Shown: in pieces, positions 7,904-16,184 of the stretch
Numbering within the stretch: the first letter of the stretch is position 1
Layout of the letters: the number at the start of each line of letters is the position of its first letter
Assembly: GCA_001550305.1 (NCBI GenBank)
Contig: LRTP01000697.1
Span: forward strand, 1-63,179
DNA: 63,179 bases
Source of the DNA: Streptomyces diastatochromogenes
GTDB lineage: Bacteria; Actinomycetota; Actinomycetes; Streptomycetales; Streptomycetaceae
Direction of reading: 5' to 3'
The notes under the pieces: model-generated
The model's database searches: none
Told to the model about the DNA's origin: nothing
What the model saw: the letters and a program-made list of their open reading frames with translations, nothing else
Position numbers and translations under genes: made by a program

Positions 7904-9343
7904 ATGAACGCATCCGCTTCCATCGGCGTCACCGGCCTCGGAGTGATGGGCCGCAACCTGGCCCGTAACTTCGCCCGGAACGGTTACACCGTCGCCGTCC
8001 ACAACCGCTCCGCCGGCCGCACCCGCGCGCTGGTGGACGAGTTCGGCCACGAGGGCTCCTTCGTCCCGGCCGAGACGGCCGAGGAGTTCGTGGCGGCGCT
8101 CGCCCGCCCCCGCCGCCTCATGATCATGGTGCAGGCGGGCGCGGCCACCGACGCCGTCATCGACGAGTTCGCCCCGCTCCTCGAGAACGGCGACATGATC
8201 ATCGACGGCGGCAACGCCCACTTCGCCGACACCCGCCGCCGCGAGGCCGCGCTGCGCGAACGCGGCCTGCACTTCGTCGGCGCGGGCATCTCCGGAGGTG
8301 AGGAGGGCGCCCTCAACGGGCCGAGCATCATGCCCGGCGGCTCGGCGGAGTCGTACGCCGTCCTCGGCCCGATGTTCGAGAGCATCAGCGCCAAGGTCGA
8401 CGGCGAACCCTGCGCCACCCACATCGGCACCGACGGCGCCGGACACTTCGTCAAGATGGTCCACAACGGCATCGAATACGCCGACATGCAGCTCATCGCC
8501 GAGGCCTACGACCTGCTGCGCCAGGTCGCCGGGTACAGCCCCGCAGAGATCGCCGACGTCTTCCGCACCTGGAACGAGGGCCGCCTCGGCTCCTACCTGG
8601 TCGAGATCACCGCCGAGGTCCTCGCCCACACCGACCCGCACACCGGTGGCGCGTTCGTCGACATCGTCGACGACGCCGCCGGGCAGAAGGGCACCGGCCG
8701 CTGGACCGTGCAGACCGCGCTCGACCTGGCCTCCCCGGTCACCGCCATCGCCCAGGCCACCTTCGCCCGCGCCGCCTCCGGCCAGAGCGACCTGCGCGCC
8801 GCCTACCGAGGGCTGCCCGGCGGCACGACTCCCCCGCTCAGCCGGACCGAGGCCGCACGCTTCACCGCCCAGGTCGAACACGCCCTGTACGCCTCGAAGG
8901 TCATCGCCTACGACCAGGGCTGGAAGATGATCCTGGACGCCGCCGCCGAGTACGGCTGGAAGATCGACCTCGGCTCGGTCGCGCGCATCTGGCGCGGCGG
9001 CTGCATCATCCGCGCCTCCTTCCTCGACCGTATCCGCGCCGCCTACGCCACCGACCCCGACCTCGTCAGCCTGCTCGCCGAGGCCGGTTTCGCCCAGGAG
9101 ATCAGCGACGCCCAGGTGCCCTGGCGGGAGATCGTCGCCTCCGCCGCGCGGCGTGGCATCCCCGTCCCCGCGTTCTCCGCCGCGCTCGCGCACTACGACA
9201 CCCTGCGCGCCGACCGCCTGCCCGCCGCCCTCCTCCAGGGGCAGCGCGACTACTTCGGCGCCCACACCTACCGGCGCACCGACCGTGAGGGCTCCTTCCA
9301 CACCCACTGGTCGCAGCCCGACCGCCCCGAAACCACCGCCTGA
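7904..9343 (+). CDS. gnd: 6-phosphogluconate dehydrogenase (decarboxylating)
   Basis: A 479-residue full-length enzyme that converts 6-phosphogluconate and NADP+ to ribulose-5-phosphate, CO2 and NADPH in the oxidative pentose phosphate pathway. The N-terminal dinucleotide fold has GLGVMGRNLARN; the family signature reads GISGGEEGALNGPSIMPGG (about residues 126-144); the catalytic Lys is in GHFVKMVHNGIEYADMQLI; and the C-terminal substrate loop reads HTYRRTDREGSFHTHW. The ATG at 7904 gives the expected length; an in-frame extension upstream is not part of the family. It is divergent from the F420-type oxidoreductase. Confidence 0.93.
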   Translation: MNASASIGVTGLGVMGRNLARNFARNGYTVAVHNRSAGRTRALVDEFGHEGSFVPAETAEEFVAALARPRRLMIMVQAGAATDAVIDEFAPLLENGDMIIDGGNAHFADTRRREAALRERGLHFVGAGISGGEEGALNGPSIMPGGSAESYAVLGPMFESISAKVDGEPCATHIGTDGAGHFVKMVHNGIEYADMQLIAEAYDLLRQVAGYSPAEIADVFRTWNEGRLGSYLVEITAEVLAHTDPHTGGAFVDIVDDAAGQKGTGRWTVQTALDLASPVTAIAQATFARAASGQSDLRAAYRGLPGGTTPPLSRTEAARFTAQVEHALYASKVIAYDQGWKMILDAAAEYGWKIDLGSVARIWRGGCIIRASFLDRIRAAYATDPDLVSLLAEAGFAQEISDAQVPWREIVASAARRGIPVPAFSAALAHYDTLRADRLPAALLQGQRDYFGAHTYRRTDREGSFHTHWSQPDRPETTA

Positions 9344-9416
9344 CAGGGGCTCGGACCGCGCGGGTCACTTCCGTGGGGTGGGCGGCCCGCCCCTCGGGTT
9401 CCTGCCGCGCGCCTGG

Positions 9417-9483
9417 GTGTGTTCGGGGGTGTGGCAGGGCCCCCCACGCGGCTGCCGACCAGGTCACGGGACTGCCACACTGG
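9417..9483 (+). promoter_or_regulatory. Element A upstream of MmyB-like regulator
   Basis: A ~65-bp block just before the regulator start contains GTGGCAGGGCCCCCCAC (9431-9447), an imperfect dyad centred on GGGCCC, then CAGGTCACGGG. The outer sequences GTGTGGCAG (9429-9437) and CTGCCACAC (9472-9480) form a perfect 9-bp inverted repeat. About four fifths of the block recurs at 13547-13612 upstream of the MFS-led operon. The match is seen; autoregulation by the adjacent regulator is inferred. Confidence 0.65.
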
Positions 9484-9488
9484 ATCGC

Positions 9489-10430
9489 ATGGCACGTGAG
9501 CAGCACAGCGGCAGCACAGGTGGCAGGGGTGGTACGGGACTGGGGCACTTCCTGCGCGCCCGCCGCGCCCGGGTGACGCCCGCCGACGTCGGTCTACCGG
9601 AGGGCCCCGGGCTGCGCCGCACGCCCGGACTGCGTCGCGAGGAGCTGGCCACGCTGGCGGGGGTCAGCATCGACTACTACACGCGTCTGGAGCGGGGCAA
9701 GGAGACCAATCCGAGCCCGTCCGTCGTCGACGCCCTCGCCGCCGCCCTCCGGCTGGACGGGACCGAACGCGAGCATCTGCGCGACCTCGCCGCACGCGCC
9801 TCGCGCACCGTCCCGGAGCTGTCGCCGGCGCCCGGCGGCTCCGGGCTTCCCGGCGGCTCGGTGGAATCCGGTGTCGAGCTGCTGCTGGAGAGCATGCGGC
9901 CCAACCCCGCGCACGTGGTCAGTCGCACCATGGACATGATCGCCGCCAATCCGGGCGGCCTGCGTCTGATGGCCGGGCTGGAGGACTGGCCCGAGAAGCA
10001 GCGCAACATCGTGCGCTACGTCTTCCTCCACCCCGCCGCCCGCGCGCTCTTCGACGACTGGGAGAACCAGATCCGCGGCTGCGTCGCCCGGCTGCGCACC
10101 CTCGCCGGCACCGACCCCGACGCCCCGGACCTCGCCGACCTCGTCGACGAACTCCTGCTCAAGAGCCCGGACTTCGCGCGCCTGTGGGAGGCGTACGACG
10201 TGAAGGGCCATTCCTCGGGCCGCAAGACCTTCCACCACCCCCGGGTCGGCGACGTCACCTTCGGCTACCAGTCCATGACGCTGGAGGGCACCGACGGCCA
10301 CCGCCTGGTCGCGTACCACGCCCCGCCCGGCACCCCGGAGTACGACGCGATGCTCCTGCTCGACGCGGCCGGGAAGGCCGGAGAGCGGCCCGCCCGCCGG
10401 GCGGGGGCCGGCCGGCCCGCGGCCGGCTAG
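9489..10430 (+). CDS. HTH regulator with MmyB-like ligand-binding domain
   Basis: A 313-residue protein. The N-terminal XRE-type HTH reads LRRTPGLRREELATLAGVSIDYYTRLERG (about residues 40-70), the hallmark of the MmyB-like group in actinobacteria. The C-terminal domain (VSRTMDMIAANPGGLRLM through FHHPRVGDVTFGYQSM and ending TPEYDAMLLL) is the PAS-like MmyB ligand-binding domain. Such regulators usually control adjacent dehydrogenase or transporter genes. Shared elements A and B point to the MFS-DUF2255-alcohol dehydrogenase operon that converges on this gene. The ATG at 9489 closely follows element A, leaving a short leader. Confidence 0.85.
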   Translation: MAREQHSGSTGGRGGTGLGHFLRARRARVTPADVGLPEGPGLRRTPGLRREELATLAGVSIDYYTRLERGKETNPSPSVVDALAAALRLDGTEREHLRDLAARASRTVPELSPAPGGSGLPGGSVESGVELLLESMRPNPAHVVSRTMDMIAANPGGLRLMAGLEDWPEKQRNIVRYVFLHPAARALFDDWENQIRGCVARLRTLAGTDPDAPDLADLVDELLLKSPDFARLWEAYDVKGHSSGRKTFHHPRVGDVTFGYQSMTLEGTDGHRLVAYHAPPGTPEYDAMLLLDAAGKAGERPARRAGAGRPAAG

Positions 10431-10442
10431 CGCTCCCCTCTT

Positions 10443-10516
10443 CACGTGCCTTTCGGGACCTCGGCACGTGCGGCAGCACCCCGTACGAGGGCTCGGGGGC
10501 GCGCCTCGTACGGGGT
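10443..10516. terminator. Two adjacent stem-loops between convergent genes
   Basis: CACGTGCC (10443-10450) pairs with GGCACGTG (10463-10470). A stronger 13-bp perfect stem follows: ACCCCGTACGAGG (10478-10490) with CCTCGTACGGGGT (10504-10516). They sit between the regulator stop (+) and the alcohol dehydrogenase stop (-), so they can terminate both transcripts. Confidence 0.8.
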
Positions 10517-10544
10517 GGTCTCGGGCGGACGGTGCCGCGGTGGG

Positions 10545-11588
10545 TCAGGCCAGGGTCGCGGTGTCGATCACGAAGCGGTAGCGCACGTCCGAGGCCAGGA
10601 CACGCTCGTACGCCTCGTTGATCTTCTCGGCGGGGATGATCTCGACCTCGGCGCCGCTGCCGTGCTCGGCGCAGAAGTCGAGCATCTCCTGCGTCTCGCG
10701 GATGCCGCCGATCAGCGACCCCGCGTACACGCGGCCCTGCATGATCAGCGAGAACACGTTCAGCGACAGCGGCTCCGCGGGAGCGCCGACGTTGACCATC
10801 GTGCCGCCCACGGCGAGCAGGCCGAGGAAGGTGTCGAGGTCGAGCTTGGCGCTGACCGTGTTGAGGATGACGTCGAAGGTGCCGGCGAGCTGTTCGAAGG
10901 TGGCCGGGTCGCTGGTGGCGTAGTAGTGGTCGGCGCCCAACCGCAGGCCGTCGTCCATCTTCTTCAGCGACTGCGACAGGACGGTGACCTCGGCGCCCAT
11001 CGCGTGTGCGATCTTGACGGCCATGTGACCGAGTCCCCCGAGGCCGATGACCGCGACCTTCTTGTCGGGGCCCGCGCCCCAGCGGCGCAACGGGGAGTAG
11101 GTGGTGATGCCCGCGCACAGCAGCGGGGCGGCCTCGTCGAGGCCGAGACCCTCGGGGATGGTGACGACGAAGTCGTCGTTGACCACGACGTGGGTGGAGT
11201 AGCCGCCCTGGGTCAGGGTGCCGTCGGCGTCGATCGAGCCGTAGGTGAGGGTGTTGCCCTTGAGGCAGTACTGCTCCTCGCCCCGCAGACAGGGCACGCA
11301 CTCACGGCAGGAGTTGACCATGCAGCCGACGCCGACCCGGTCACCCACGGCGTGCCGGGTGACCTCGGAACCGACCTGGGTGACGATGCCGGCGATCTCG
11401 TGGCCGGGGACCAGGGGGTAGGTCGCCGGGCCCCACTCGCTGCGGACGTTGTGGATGTCGGAGTGGCAGATGCCGCAGTACTTGATGTCGATGAGGACGT
11501 CGTGCGGGCCGACGTCACGGCGCTCGACGGTGGTCGGCGCGAGCGGTTCGGTCGCCGAAGTGGCGGCGTATGCGGGGACGGTAAGCAC
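10545..11588 (-). CDS. Zinc NAD(P)-dependent alcohol dehydrogenase
   Basis: A 347-residue medium-chain dehydrogenase of the cinnamyl-alcohol/YahK-like group, which interconverts aldehydes and alcohols. Catalytic zinc ligands are seen in KYCGICHSD and PGHEIAG; four structural-zinc cysteines are in [16 protein letters not shown]; the cofactor loop is [11 protein letters not shown]. The GTG start at 11588 is preceded by GGAG at 5 nt. It is the third gene of the MFS-DUF2255-ADH run, 64 nt after DUF2255. The set probably exports and detoxifies a reactive carbonyl or related compound, which is inference. Confidence 0.87.
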   Translation of the reverse strand: MLTVPAYAATSATEPLAPTTVERRDVGPHDVLIDIKYCGICHSDIHNVRSEWGPATYPLVPGHEIAGIVTQVGSEVTRHAVGDRVGVGCMVNSCRECVPCLRGEEQYCLKGNTLTYGSIDADGTLTQGGYSTHVVVNDDFVVTIPEGLGLDEAAPLLCAGITTYSPLRRWGAGPDKKVAVIGLGGLGHMAVKIAHAMGAEVTVLSQSLKKMDDGLRLGADHYYATSDPATFEQLAGTFDVILNTVSAKLDLDTFLGLLAVGGTMVNVGAPAEPLSLNVFSLIMQGRVYAGSLIGGIRETQEMLDFCAEHGSGAEVEIIPAEKINEAYERVLASDVRYRFVIDTATLA

Positions 11589-11652
11589 CGGTTCTCCAGT
11601 GGGGGGTGAGGTTGATGGGGTCGTCGGCAGCCGGACGGGTGCCGAGGTCTGA

Positions 11653-12045
11653 CTAGGCGTCCGCTGCGCCGCGTGGCCTCAGTCGCGTCGTCGTGGAGCC
11701 CGCCACGGGGCTCGTGATGCGGGCGATGGTGTTCGCGGAGTAGCGGCCGTACTTGGTGCGGTAGGCGGCGTCGACCTCGCTGTTGATCTCGCCGTCGGCG
11801 TCCGTCAGGGTGACGTCCTTCGCGACGCCGTCGGCCTCGATGCGGCCTTCGCGGCGGGCCCGGGTGCCGCGGAACCAGTCGGAACCCGGGCCGTTCACGG
11901 AGCGGATGTAGATCTCGTCGCCGACCCGGACGACCCAGATCGTCCGGGGGCTGCTCAGCGTGCCGTCGCGGCGCACGGACGCGATCTCCAGCTCCTCCGC
12001 CCAGCCGATCCTGGTGAGTTCGTCGCTCGTCCACGACGCAGTCAT
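11653..12045 (-). CDS. DUF2255 family protein
   Basis: A 130-residue soluble protein. The pattern [52 protein letters not shown] and [16 protein letters not shown] is typical of DUF2255, a small beta-barrel family related in shape to flavin/F420-binding split barrels; the function is unknown. The ATG overlaps the TGA of the upstream MFS gene as ATGA (12045-12042), so translation is probably coupled. GGAG lies 9 nt upstream of the ATG. Confidence 0.8.
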   Translation of the reverse strand: MTASWTSDELTRIGWAEELEIASVRRDGTLSSPRTIWVVRVGDEIYIRSVNGPGSDWFRGTRARREGRIEADGVAKDVTLTDADGEINSEVDAAYRTKYGRYSANTIARITSPVAGSTTTRLRPRGAADA

Positions 12046-13457
12046 GGCCTGGTCTCCTTCATGGATGTGGTCATTTCTGCCGGGCGCTTGAGCGTGAGAG
12101 CGGCCGCGGCCATCACGAGCAGCAGGACGGTCGAGATCGTGAGGCCGACGCGCATGCCGTGCAGGAAGTCGGTGGTGATCAGGGCGCCGTAGACCGCCAC
12201 GGCCAGGGCGCCGCCCAACTGCCGGAAGGTGTTGAGCACGCCGCTCGCGGTGCCCGCCCGCTCGGCCGGGACGTTGTCCAGCAGCACCGCCGTGAGCGCG
12301 GGCACGGCCAGCGCGCCGCCGGCCCCGACCGGGACCAGCAGGACGGCCATCAGCCGGACGGGCGTCGACTGCGGGACGACGCACAGCACCATCAGGCCCA
12401 CGGCCATGAGGAACAGTCCGACAGCGATCGGTACGCGCGCCCCGAACCTCTCCGCGGCCCGGGCGGCCACCAGGTTCATGAAGGCGGTCACGACGGTCAT
12501 CGGCAGGAACGCGAGGCCCGTGGCCGACGAGGACAGGCCGCGCAGTTCCTGGAAGTACAGGCTGAGCAGGAACACCAGTCCGTAGAAGCCGACGGTGAAG
12601 GCGAAGCCGCCCAGCAGCGGGACCACGACACCGCGGGACCTGAACAGGTCCAGGGGCACCATGGGGTGCCTGCCGCGTGCCTGCGACGTCAGGAACACGA
12701 TCAGCGCGACGATCGCGAGGCCCAGCGCGATCAGCACCCTGGGCGCGCCGACGCCGTCGGCACCGGCCTCGATCACGCCGTACGTCAGTCCGCCCATGGC
12801 CACGACCGCGGCGATCTGCCCGGTCCGGTCCAGCGGCGCCTCCCGGCGGGGTGAGCGCGCGATCCTCGTGAACAGCAGCAGCGCGACCAGGCCCACCGGC
12901 AGGTTGATGAAGAAGATCGCCCGCCAGCTGAGCAGGGTCAGGAAGCCGCCGAGCACCGGCCCTGCCGCCGAGGCGACCGCGCCGCCCATCGCCCAGACGG
13001 AGATGGCGCGGGCGCGCTCGACCTGGTCCGGGTAGGCCTCGCGGATGAGGGCCATGGAGGCGGGCAGCATGACCGCCGCGCCGAGCCCCTGCAGCAGGCG
13101 TGCCCCGATCAGAACGCCCAGCGTGGGGGCGCATCCGCAGGCCGCGGAGGCGGCGATGAACAGCGCGAACCCGGCCGCGTACGCCTGGCGCGCGCCGATC
13201 CGGTCGGAGAGGGCCCCCGAGGAGAGCAGCAGCGCGGCGAACATCAGCGTGTAGCCGTCCATGACCCACTGCAGGCCCGTGACGCCACCGCCGAGGTCGT
13301 CCTGGATCGAGGGCAGCGCGACGTTGACGACCAGCGCGTCGAGGGTGATCACGAAGAAGCCGAGGACGGCCGCCGCCAGCGCCGGCGCGGGACTTGGGAG
13401 GGTTTGCCCCGGGGGATCGCCGACAGGTCGCCGGGCCGGAGTGACGGGGACGGGCAT
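12042..13457 (-). CDS. MFS transporter, DHA2-like 14-TM exporter
   Basis: A ~471-residue drug:H+ antiporter-type protein. The first helix region has LGFFVITLDALVVNVALPSI, the motif common to DHA2 exporters; loop 2-3 has LSDRIGARQAY; and LLQGLGAAVMLPAS matches motif C. About 14 hydrophobic segments follow. The start MPVPV at 13457 was chosen because GGGAG lies 6 nt upstream; in-frame ATGs at 13475 and 13517 lack good SDs. It is the first gene of an operon with DUF2255 and alcohol dehydrogenase and has element B directly upstream, so it is probably controlled by the MmyB-like regulator. Confidence 0.85.
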   Translation of the reverse strand: MPVPVTPARRPVGDPPGQTLPSPAPALAAAVLGFFVITLDALVVNVALPSIQDDLGGGVTGLQWVMDGYTLMFAALLLSSGALSDRIGARQAYAAGFALFIAASAACGCAPTLGVLIGARLLQGLGAAVMLPASMALIREAYPDQVERARAISVWAMGGAVASAAGPVLGGFLTLLSWRAIFFINLPVGLVALLLFTRIARSPRREAPLDRTGQIAAVVAMGGLTYGVIEAGADGVGAPRVLIALGLAIVALIVFLTSQARGRHPMVPLDLFRSRGVVVPLLGGFAFTVGFYGLVFLLSLYFQELRGLSSSATGLAFLPMTVVTAFMNLVAARAAERFGARVPIAVGLFLMAVGLMVLCVVPQSTPVRLMAVLLVPVGAGGALAVPALTAVLLDNVPAERAGTASGVLNTFRQLGGALAVAVYGALITTDFLHGMRVGLTISTVLLLVMAAAALTLKRPAEMTTSMKETRP

Positions 13458-13546
13458 GGGATGCTCCCGGGACATGGGATCTTCAACGAGCATCCAGCCT
13501 GCTCGCCCGGCCCGCATCCCGGCAGACCGTGCTGTTCAGGGGAGCG

Positions 13547-13612
13547 GTGTTCCGGGGCGTGGCAGGGCCCCCCACGGGGCTGTCGCGCAGGTCACGGGGG
13601 CGCCGGAGTGGG
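13547..13612 (+). promoter_or_regulatory. Element B upstream of MFS operon
   Basis: This block repeats element A with few changes, including an identical GTGGCAGGGCCCCCCAC (13559-13575) and CAGGTCACGGG. It is in the same orientation as A on the plus strand but lies upstream of the minus-strand MFS gene, whose start is about 90-100 nt away. The perfect outer inverted repeat of element A is not conserved here, so the shared core is the likelier binding site. Confidence 0.62.
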
Positions 13613-13627
13613 GCGCACCACCCGGTG

Positions 13628-14662
13628 TCAGGGCTGGACGAGCACCTTCAGTGCCTCCCGGGCGGCCATCGCGCGATAGCCGTCGGGTACCTCGTCGACG
13701 CTCACCGTGCGGTCGAAGACGCGCCCGGGTTCGATCTTCCCCTCGAGGACGTCGGGGAGGAGTTCCTCGATGTAGGCGCGGGCCGGAGCCACACCGCCGG
13801 TGAGGGTGATGTTGTTCATGAACACCTGGAAGCCCAGTGGCGCCTGGTCGTACTGCGGGGCGCCCACCCGGCTGATCGTGCCGCCCGCGCGCACCACGCC
13901 CAGCGCCGTCTCCAGCGCGGGCAGCGTACCGACGCACTCCAGCACCGTGTGCGTACCGTCGCCGCCGGTCAGCTCGCGCACACGCGCGACGCCTTCCTCA
14001 CCGCGTTCGGCGACGATGTCGGTGGCACCGAAGTCGCGGCCGAGGTCGGTGCGGACCTTGTGCCGCCCCATCAGGATGATCCGCTCGGCGCCGAGCCGCT
14101 TGGCGGACAACACCGCCGACAGCCCGACCGCTCCGTCACCGACCACGGCCACGGTCGTACGCGGGGTGACGCCCGCCGTCACCGCGCAGTGGTGGCCGGT
14201 GCAGAACACGTCCGACAGGGTCAGCAGCGACGGCAGCAGGGCGGAGTCCTCGCCGACGGGCAGCTTCACCAGCGTGCCCTGGGCGTGCGGTACCCGCACC
14301 GCCTCTCCCTGGCCACCGTCCACCCCGTCCGTGGCCCAGAAGCCCCCGTGCCGGCACGAGGTGTGCAGGCCCTCGAGACAGAAGTCGCAGGTGTTGTCCG
14401 CATAGACGAAGGGGGCCACCACCAGGTCTCCGGTCCTCAGTCCGGACACCTCCGCGCCGATGTCCTCGACGACACCCAGGAACTCGTGGCCGATGCGGTC
14501 GCCCTGCTCGGAGGGCGGGCGCGACCCGTACGGCCACAGGTCGCTGCCGCAGATGCACGACCGCAGCACGCGTACGACCGCGTCCGTGGGCCGCTGGATC
14601 TTCGGGTCGGGAACCTCCTCCACACGCACGTCACCGGCACCGTAAATCAGAGTTGCTCGCAT
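13628..14662 (-). CDS. Zinc-dependent alcohol dehydrogenase, YdjJ/threonine-DH-like
   Basis: A 344-residue medium-chain dehydrogenase. Catalytic zinc ligands are seen in RSCICGSDLWPYG and GHEFLG. The structural-zinc loop has only three cysteines (NTCDFCLEGLHTSC), so the structural site may be incomplete. The cofactor loop reads VVGDGAVGLSAVLSAKRLGA. The ATG at 14662 matches the family N-terminus MRATLIYG; GGAAAG lies upstream. It is separated from the MFS operon by element B and has its own promoter region with an inverted repeat, so it is probably independently regulated. The substrate is unknown. Confidence 0.85.
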   Translation of the reverse strand: MRATLIYGAGDVRVEEVPDPKIQRPTDAVVRVLRSCICGSDLWPYGSRPPSEQGDRIGHEFLGVVEDIGAEVSGLRTGDLVVAPFVYADNTCDFCLEGLHTSCRHGGFWATDGVDGGQGEAVRVPHAQGTLVKLPVGEDSALLPSLLTLSDVFCTGHHCAVTAGVTPRTTVAVVGDGAVGLSAVLSAKRLGAERIILMGRHKVRTDLGRDFGATDIVAERGEEGVARVRELTGGDGTHTVLECVGTLPALETALGVVRAGGTISRVGAPQYDQAPLGFQVFMNNITLTGGVAPARAYIEELLPDVLEGKIEPGRVFDRTVSVDEVPDGYRAMAAREALKVLVQP

Positions 14663-14689
14663 GAGTCTTTCCGATCGAGTCGTCCTGTA

Positions 14690-14716
14690 CTTGAAGGGAC
14701 ATTCCGGCCGTTCAAG
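14690..14716. promoter_or_regulatory. Inverted repeat upstream of alcohol dehydrogenase
   Basis: CTTGAA (14690-14695) and TTCAAG (14711-14716) form a 6-bp dyad separated by 15 nt, 28 nt before the dehydrogenase ATG. The spacing would suit a dimeric repressor or activator. The regulator is not identified. Confidence 0.35.
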
Positions 14717-14808
14717 AAGTATGGGTCTCGACATCGGGGCGCGCATTCTCGCGCCTGCCTGCGATGACGACTCCGGGGCGCGGCGGTGGTTCTGGTGGAC
14801 AGGCGTCC

Positions 14809-15186
14809 TCAGACCTTCCAGGAGCGCAGCTGGTCGGCGACGGCGGGGACGCCGACGCGGGTGTCGCGGATCTTGCGGACGAGGTCGGACAGGGCTCCGT
14901 AGGGCGGGTCGATTCCCTCGCCCGACTGGTCCATGTACTGGGCGGCGACGAACGCCGCGAACAGGCTGTTGCGGTGCGGCAGCGGCTCCAGGCGCACGAT
15001 GGTGTGCATCAGCGCGGCGGCGCGCCAGGCCGCGTCCGGGTCGGCGGCGGCGAGCGTGGGGAGCTTGGTCTTGTGCCGGGCGACGGCCGCGACGAGCGCG
15101 GAGTAGTCCGACACGGACATGTCCTCGCGGGCGAGGGCGGCCTCCTGGACGTCGAGCAGCCAGGCGACATCGATGGTCAGGTGCAT
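14809..15186 (-). CDS. Doc/Fic-fold toxin of a toxin-antitoxin pair
   Basis: A 125-residue protein whose length and helical pattern match small Doc-like toxins. The region equivalent to the Fic loop (HPFxxGN[KG]R) reads EPLPHRNSLFA: the Asn is retained, but the catalytic His, the Asp and the Lys/Arg are replaced. Family Doc enzymes phosphorylate EF-Tu; whether this variant retains that chemistry is unclear. The ATG overlaps the antitoxin stop as TGATG (15188-15184), so the two are translationally coupled. The C-terminal LSDLVRKIRDTRVGVPAVADQLRSW is typical of actinobacterial members. Confidence 0.7.
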   Translation of the reverse strand: MHLTIDVAWLLDVQEAALAREDMSVSDYSALVAAVARHKTKLPTLAAADPDAAWRAAALMHTIVRLEPLPHRNSLFAAFVAAQYMDQSGEGIDPPYGALSDLVRKIRDTRVGVPAVADQLRSWKV

Positions 15187-15425
15187 CAGGCGGCCGCGGA
15201 TCCGTCCCGGCGCTCGGCGGGCGGCACCTCGTCGGGGAAGGCGTCGTCGAACTCGCCGCGCAGCCGGTCGGCCCAGGCGGTGGCGCCTGCGACGAACTGC
15301 CTGCGCTGCATCTCCCGGACACCGAGGTCGTGCAGATACTGCTTGAGGCTCTTGCCGTCGGCCGCGGCGGCCGCGCGCACTCCCTCGAGCTCCGCTTCCG
15401 TGAAGGTCACGTTCAGTGATGGCAT
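15186..15425 (-). CDS. Antitoxin, ribbon-helix-helix-like
   Basis: A 79-residue protein beginning [20 protein letters not shown], a beta strand plus helices arrangement typical of RHH/CopG-like antitoxins, followed by a basic helix (REMQRRQF) and an acidic tail that could embrace the toxin. It precedes and overlaps the Doc-like toxin gene, the usual antitoxin-first order. No SD is seen before the ATG, so the mRNA may be leaderless or nearly so. Autoregulation through the GGTACC repeats just upstream is likely. Confidence 0.7.
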   Translation of the reverse strand: MPSLNVTFTEAELEGVRAAAAADGKSLKQYLHDLGVREMQRRQFVAGATAWADRLRGEFDDAFPDEVPPAERRDGSAAA

Positions 15426-15432
15426 ACACGGA

Positions 15433-15453
15433 TGGTACCTGGTTGGTACCTGG
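15433..15453. promoter_or_regulatory. Direct repeats, likely toxin-antitoxin operator
   Basis: TGGTACCTGG occurs twice, at 15433-15442 and 15444-15453, an 11-bp period that puts both GGTACC palindromes on the same DNA face. They lie 8-28 nt upstream of the antitoxin ATG. RHH antitoxins usually bind such closely spaced repeats; binding here is inferred. Confidence 0.55.
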
Positions 15454-15536
15454 GGTGCGAGGCCTCAGGGCCGACCGAACGAATGCCCCTGGGGCGAATC
15501 GTCAGGTGCCCGACGCCGCCGATCTAAGCTCGGCGC

Positions 15537-16157
15537 ATGGCCAAGTACTTCGACGTGCACCCCGAGAACCCCCAGCAGCGCACTCTCAGCCAGGTGGCGG
15601 ACATCATCCGCGGCGGAGGGCTCGTCGCCTATCCGACCGACTCCTGCTTCGCCCTCGGGGCTCAGCTGGGCAACCGGGACGGACTCGACCGGATCCGTTC
15701 GATCCGCCGGCTGGACGACCGGCACCACTTCACCCTGATGTGCCAGGACTTCGCGCAGCTGGCCCACTTCGTACGCCTGGACAACGCGGTGTTCCGTGCG
15801 ATCAAGGCCTCGACTCCGGGTAGTTACACCTTCATCCTCCCGGCGACGAAGGAGGCACCGCGCAGGCTGCTGCACCCGAAGAAGAAGACGGTCGGTGTCC
15901 GGATTCCCGACCATGTCGTCGCCCGGGCGCTCCTCGCCGAACTCGGCGAGCCTCTGCTGTCGAGCACCCTGCTCCTGCCCGATCAGGAGAAGCCGCTGAC
16001 CCAGGGCTGGGAGATCAAGGAGGAACTCGACCACGTGGTGGACGCGGTCCTCGACTCCGGCGACTGCGGCGTCGAGCCGACGACCGTCATCGACTTCTCG
16101 CAGGGCGAGCCCGAGATCGTACGACGAGGGGCGGGCGATCCCTCCCGGTTCGAGTGA
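15537..16157 (+). CDS. Sua5/YciO/YrdC family protein, YciO type
   Basis: A 206-residue protein of the fold that makes L-threonylcarbamoyladenylate for tRNA t6A. Seen features are GGGLVAYPTDSCFALGAQL, IRRLDDRHHFTLMC (where TsaC has KxR and S/T nucleotide-binding residues), TPGSYTFILPATKEAPRRLLH and KKTVGVRIPDH. This set is closer to the YciO branch than to the essential TsaC, so the exact role is uncertain. The ATG at 15537 gives the family N-terminus. It is monocistronic and convergent with the PucR regulator. Confidence 0.82.
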   Translation: MAKYFDVHPENPQQRTLSQVADIIRGGGLVAYPTDSCFALGAQLGNRDGLDRIRSIRRLDDRHHFTLMCQDFAQLAHFVRLDNAVFRAIKASTPGSYTFILPATKEAPRRLLHPKKKTVGVRIPDHVVARALLAELGEPLLSSTLLLPDQEKPLTQGWEIKEELDHVVDAVLDSGDCGVEPTTVIDFSQGEPEIVRRGAGDPSRFE

Positions 16158-16184
16158 GTCGAGTGAGCGGGGCGAGGCGGGCGG

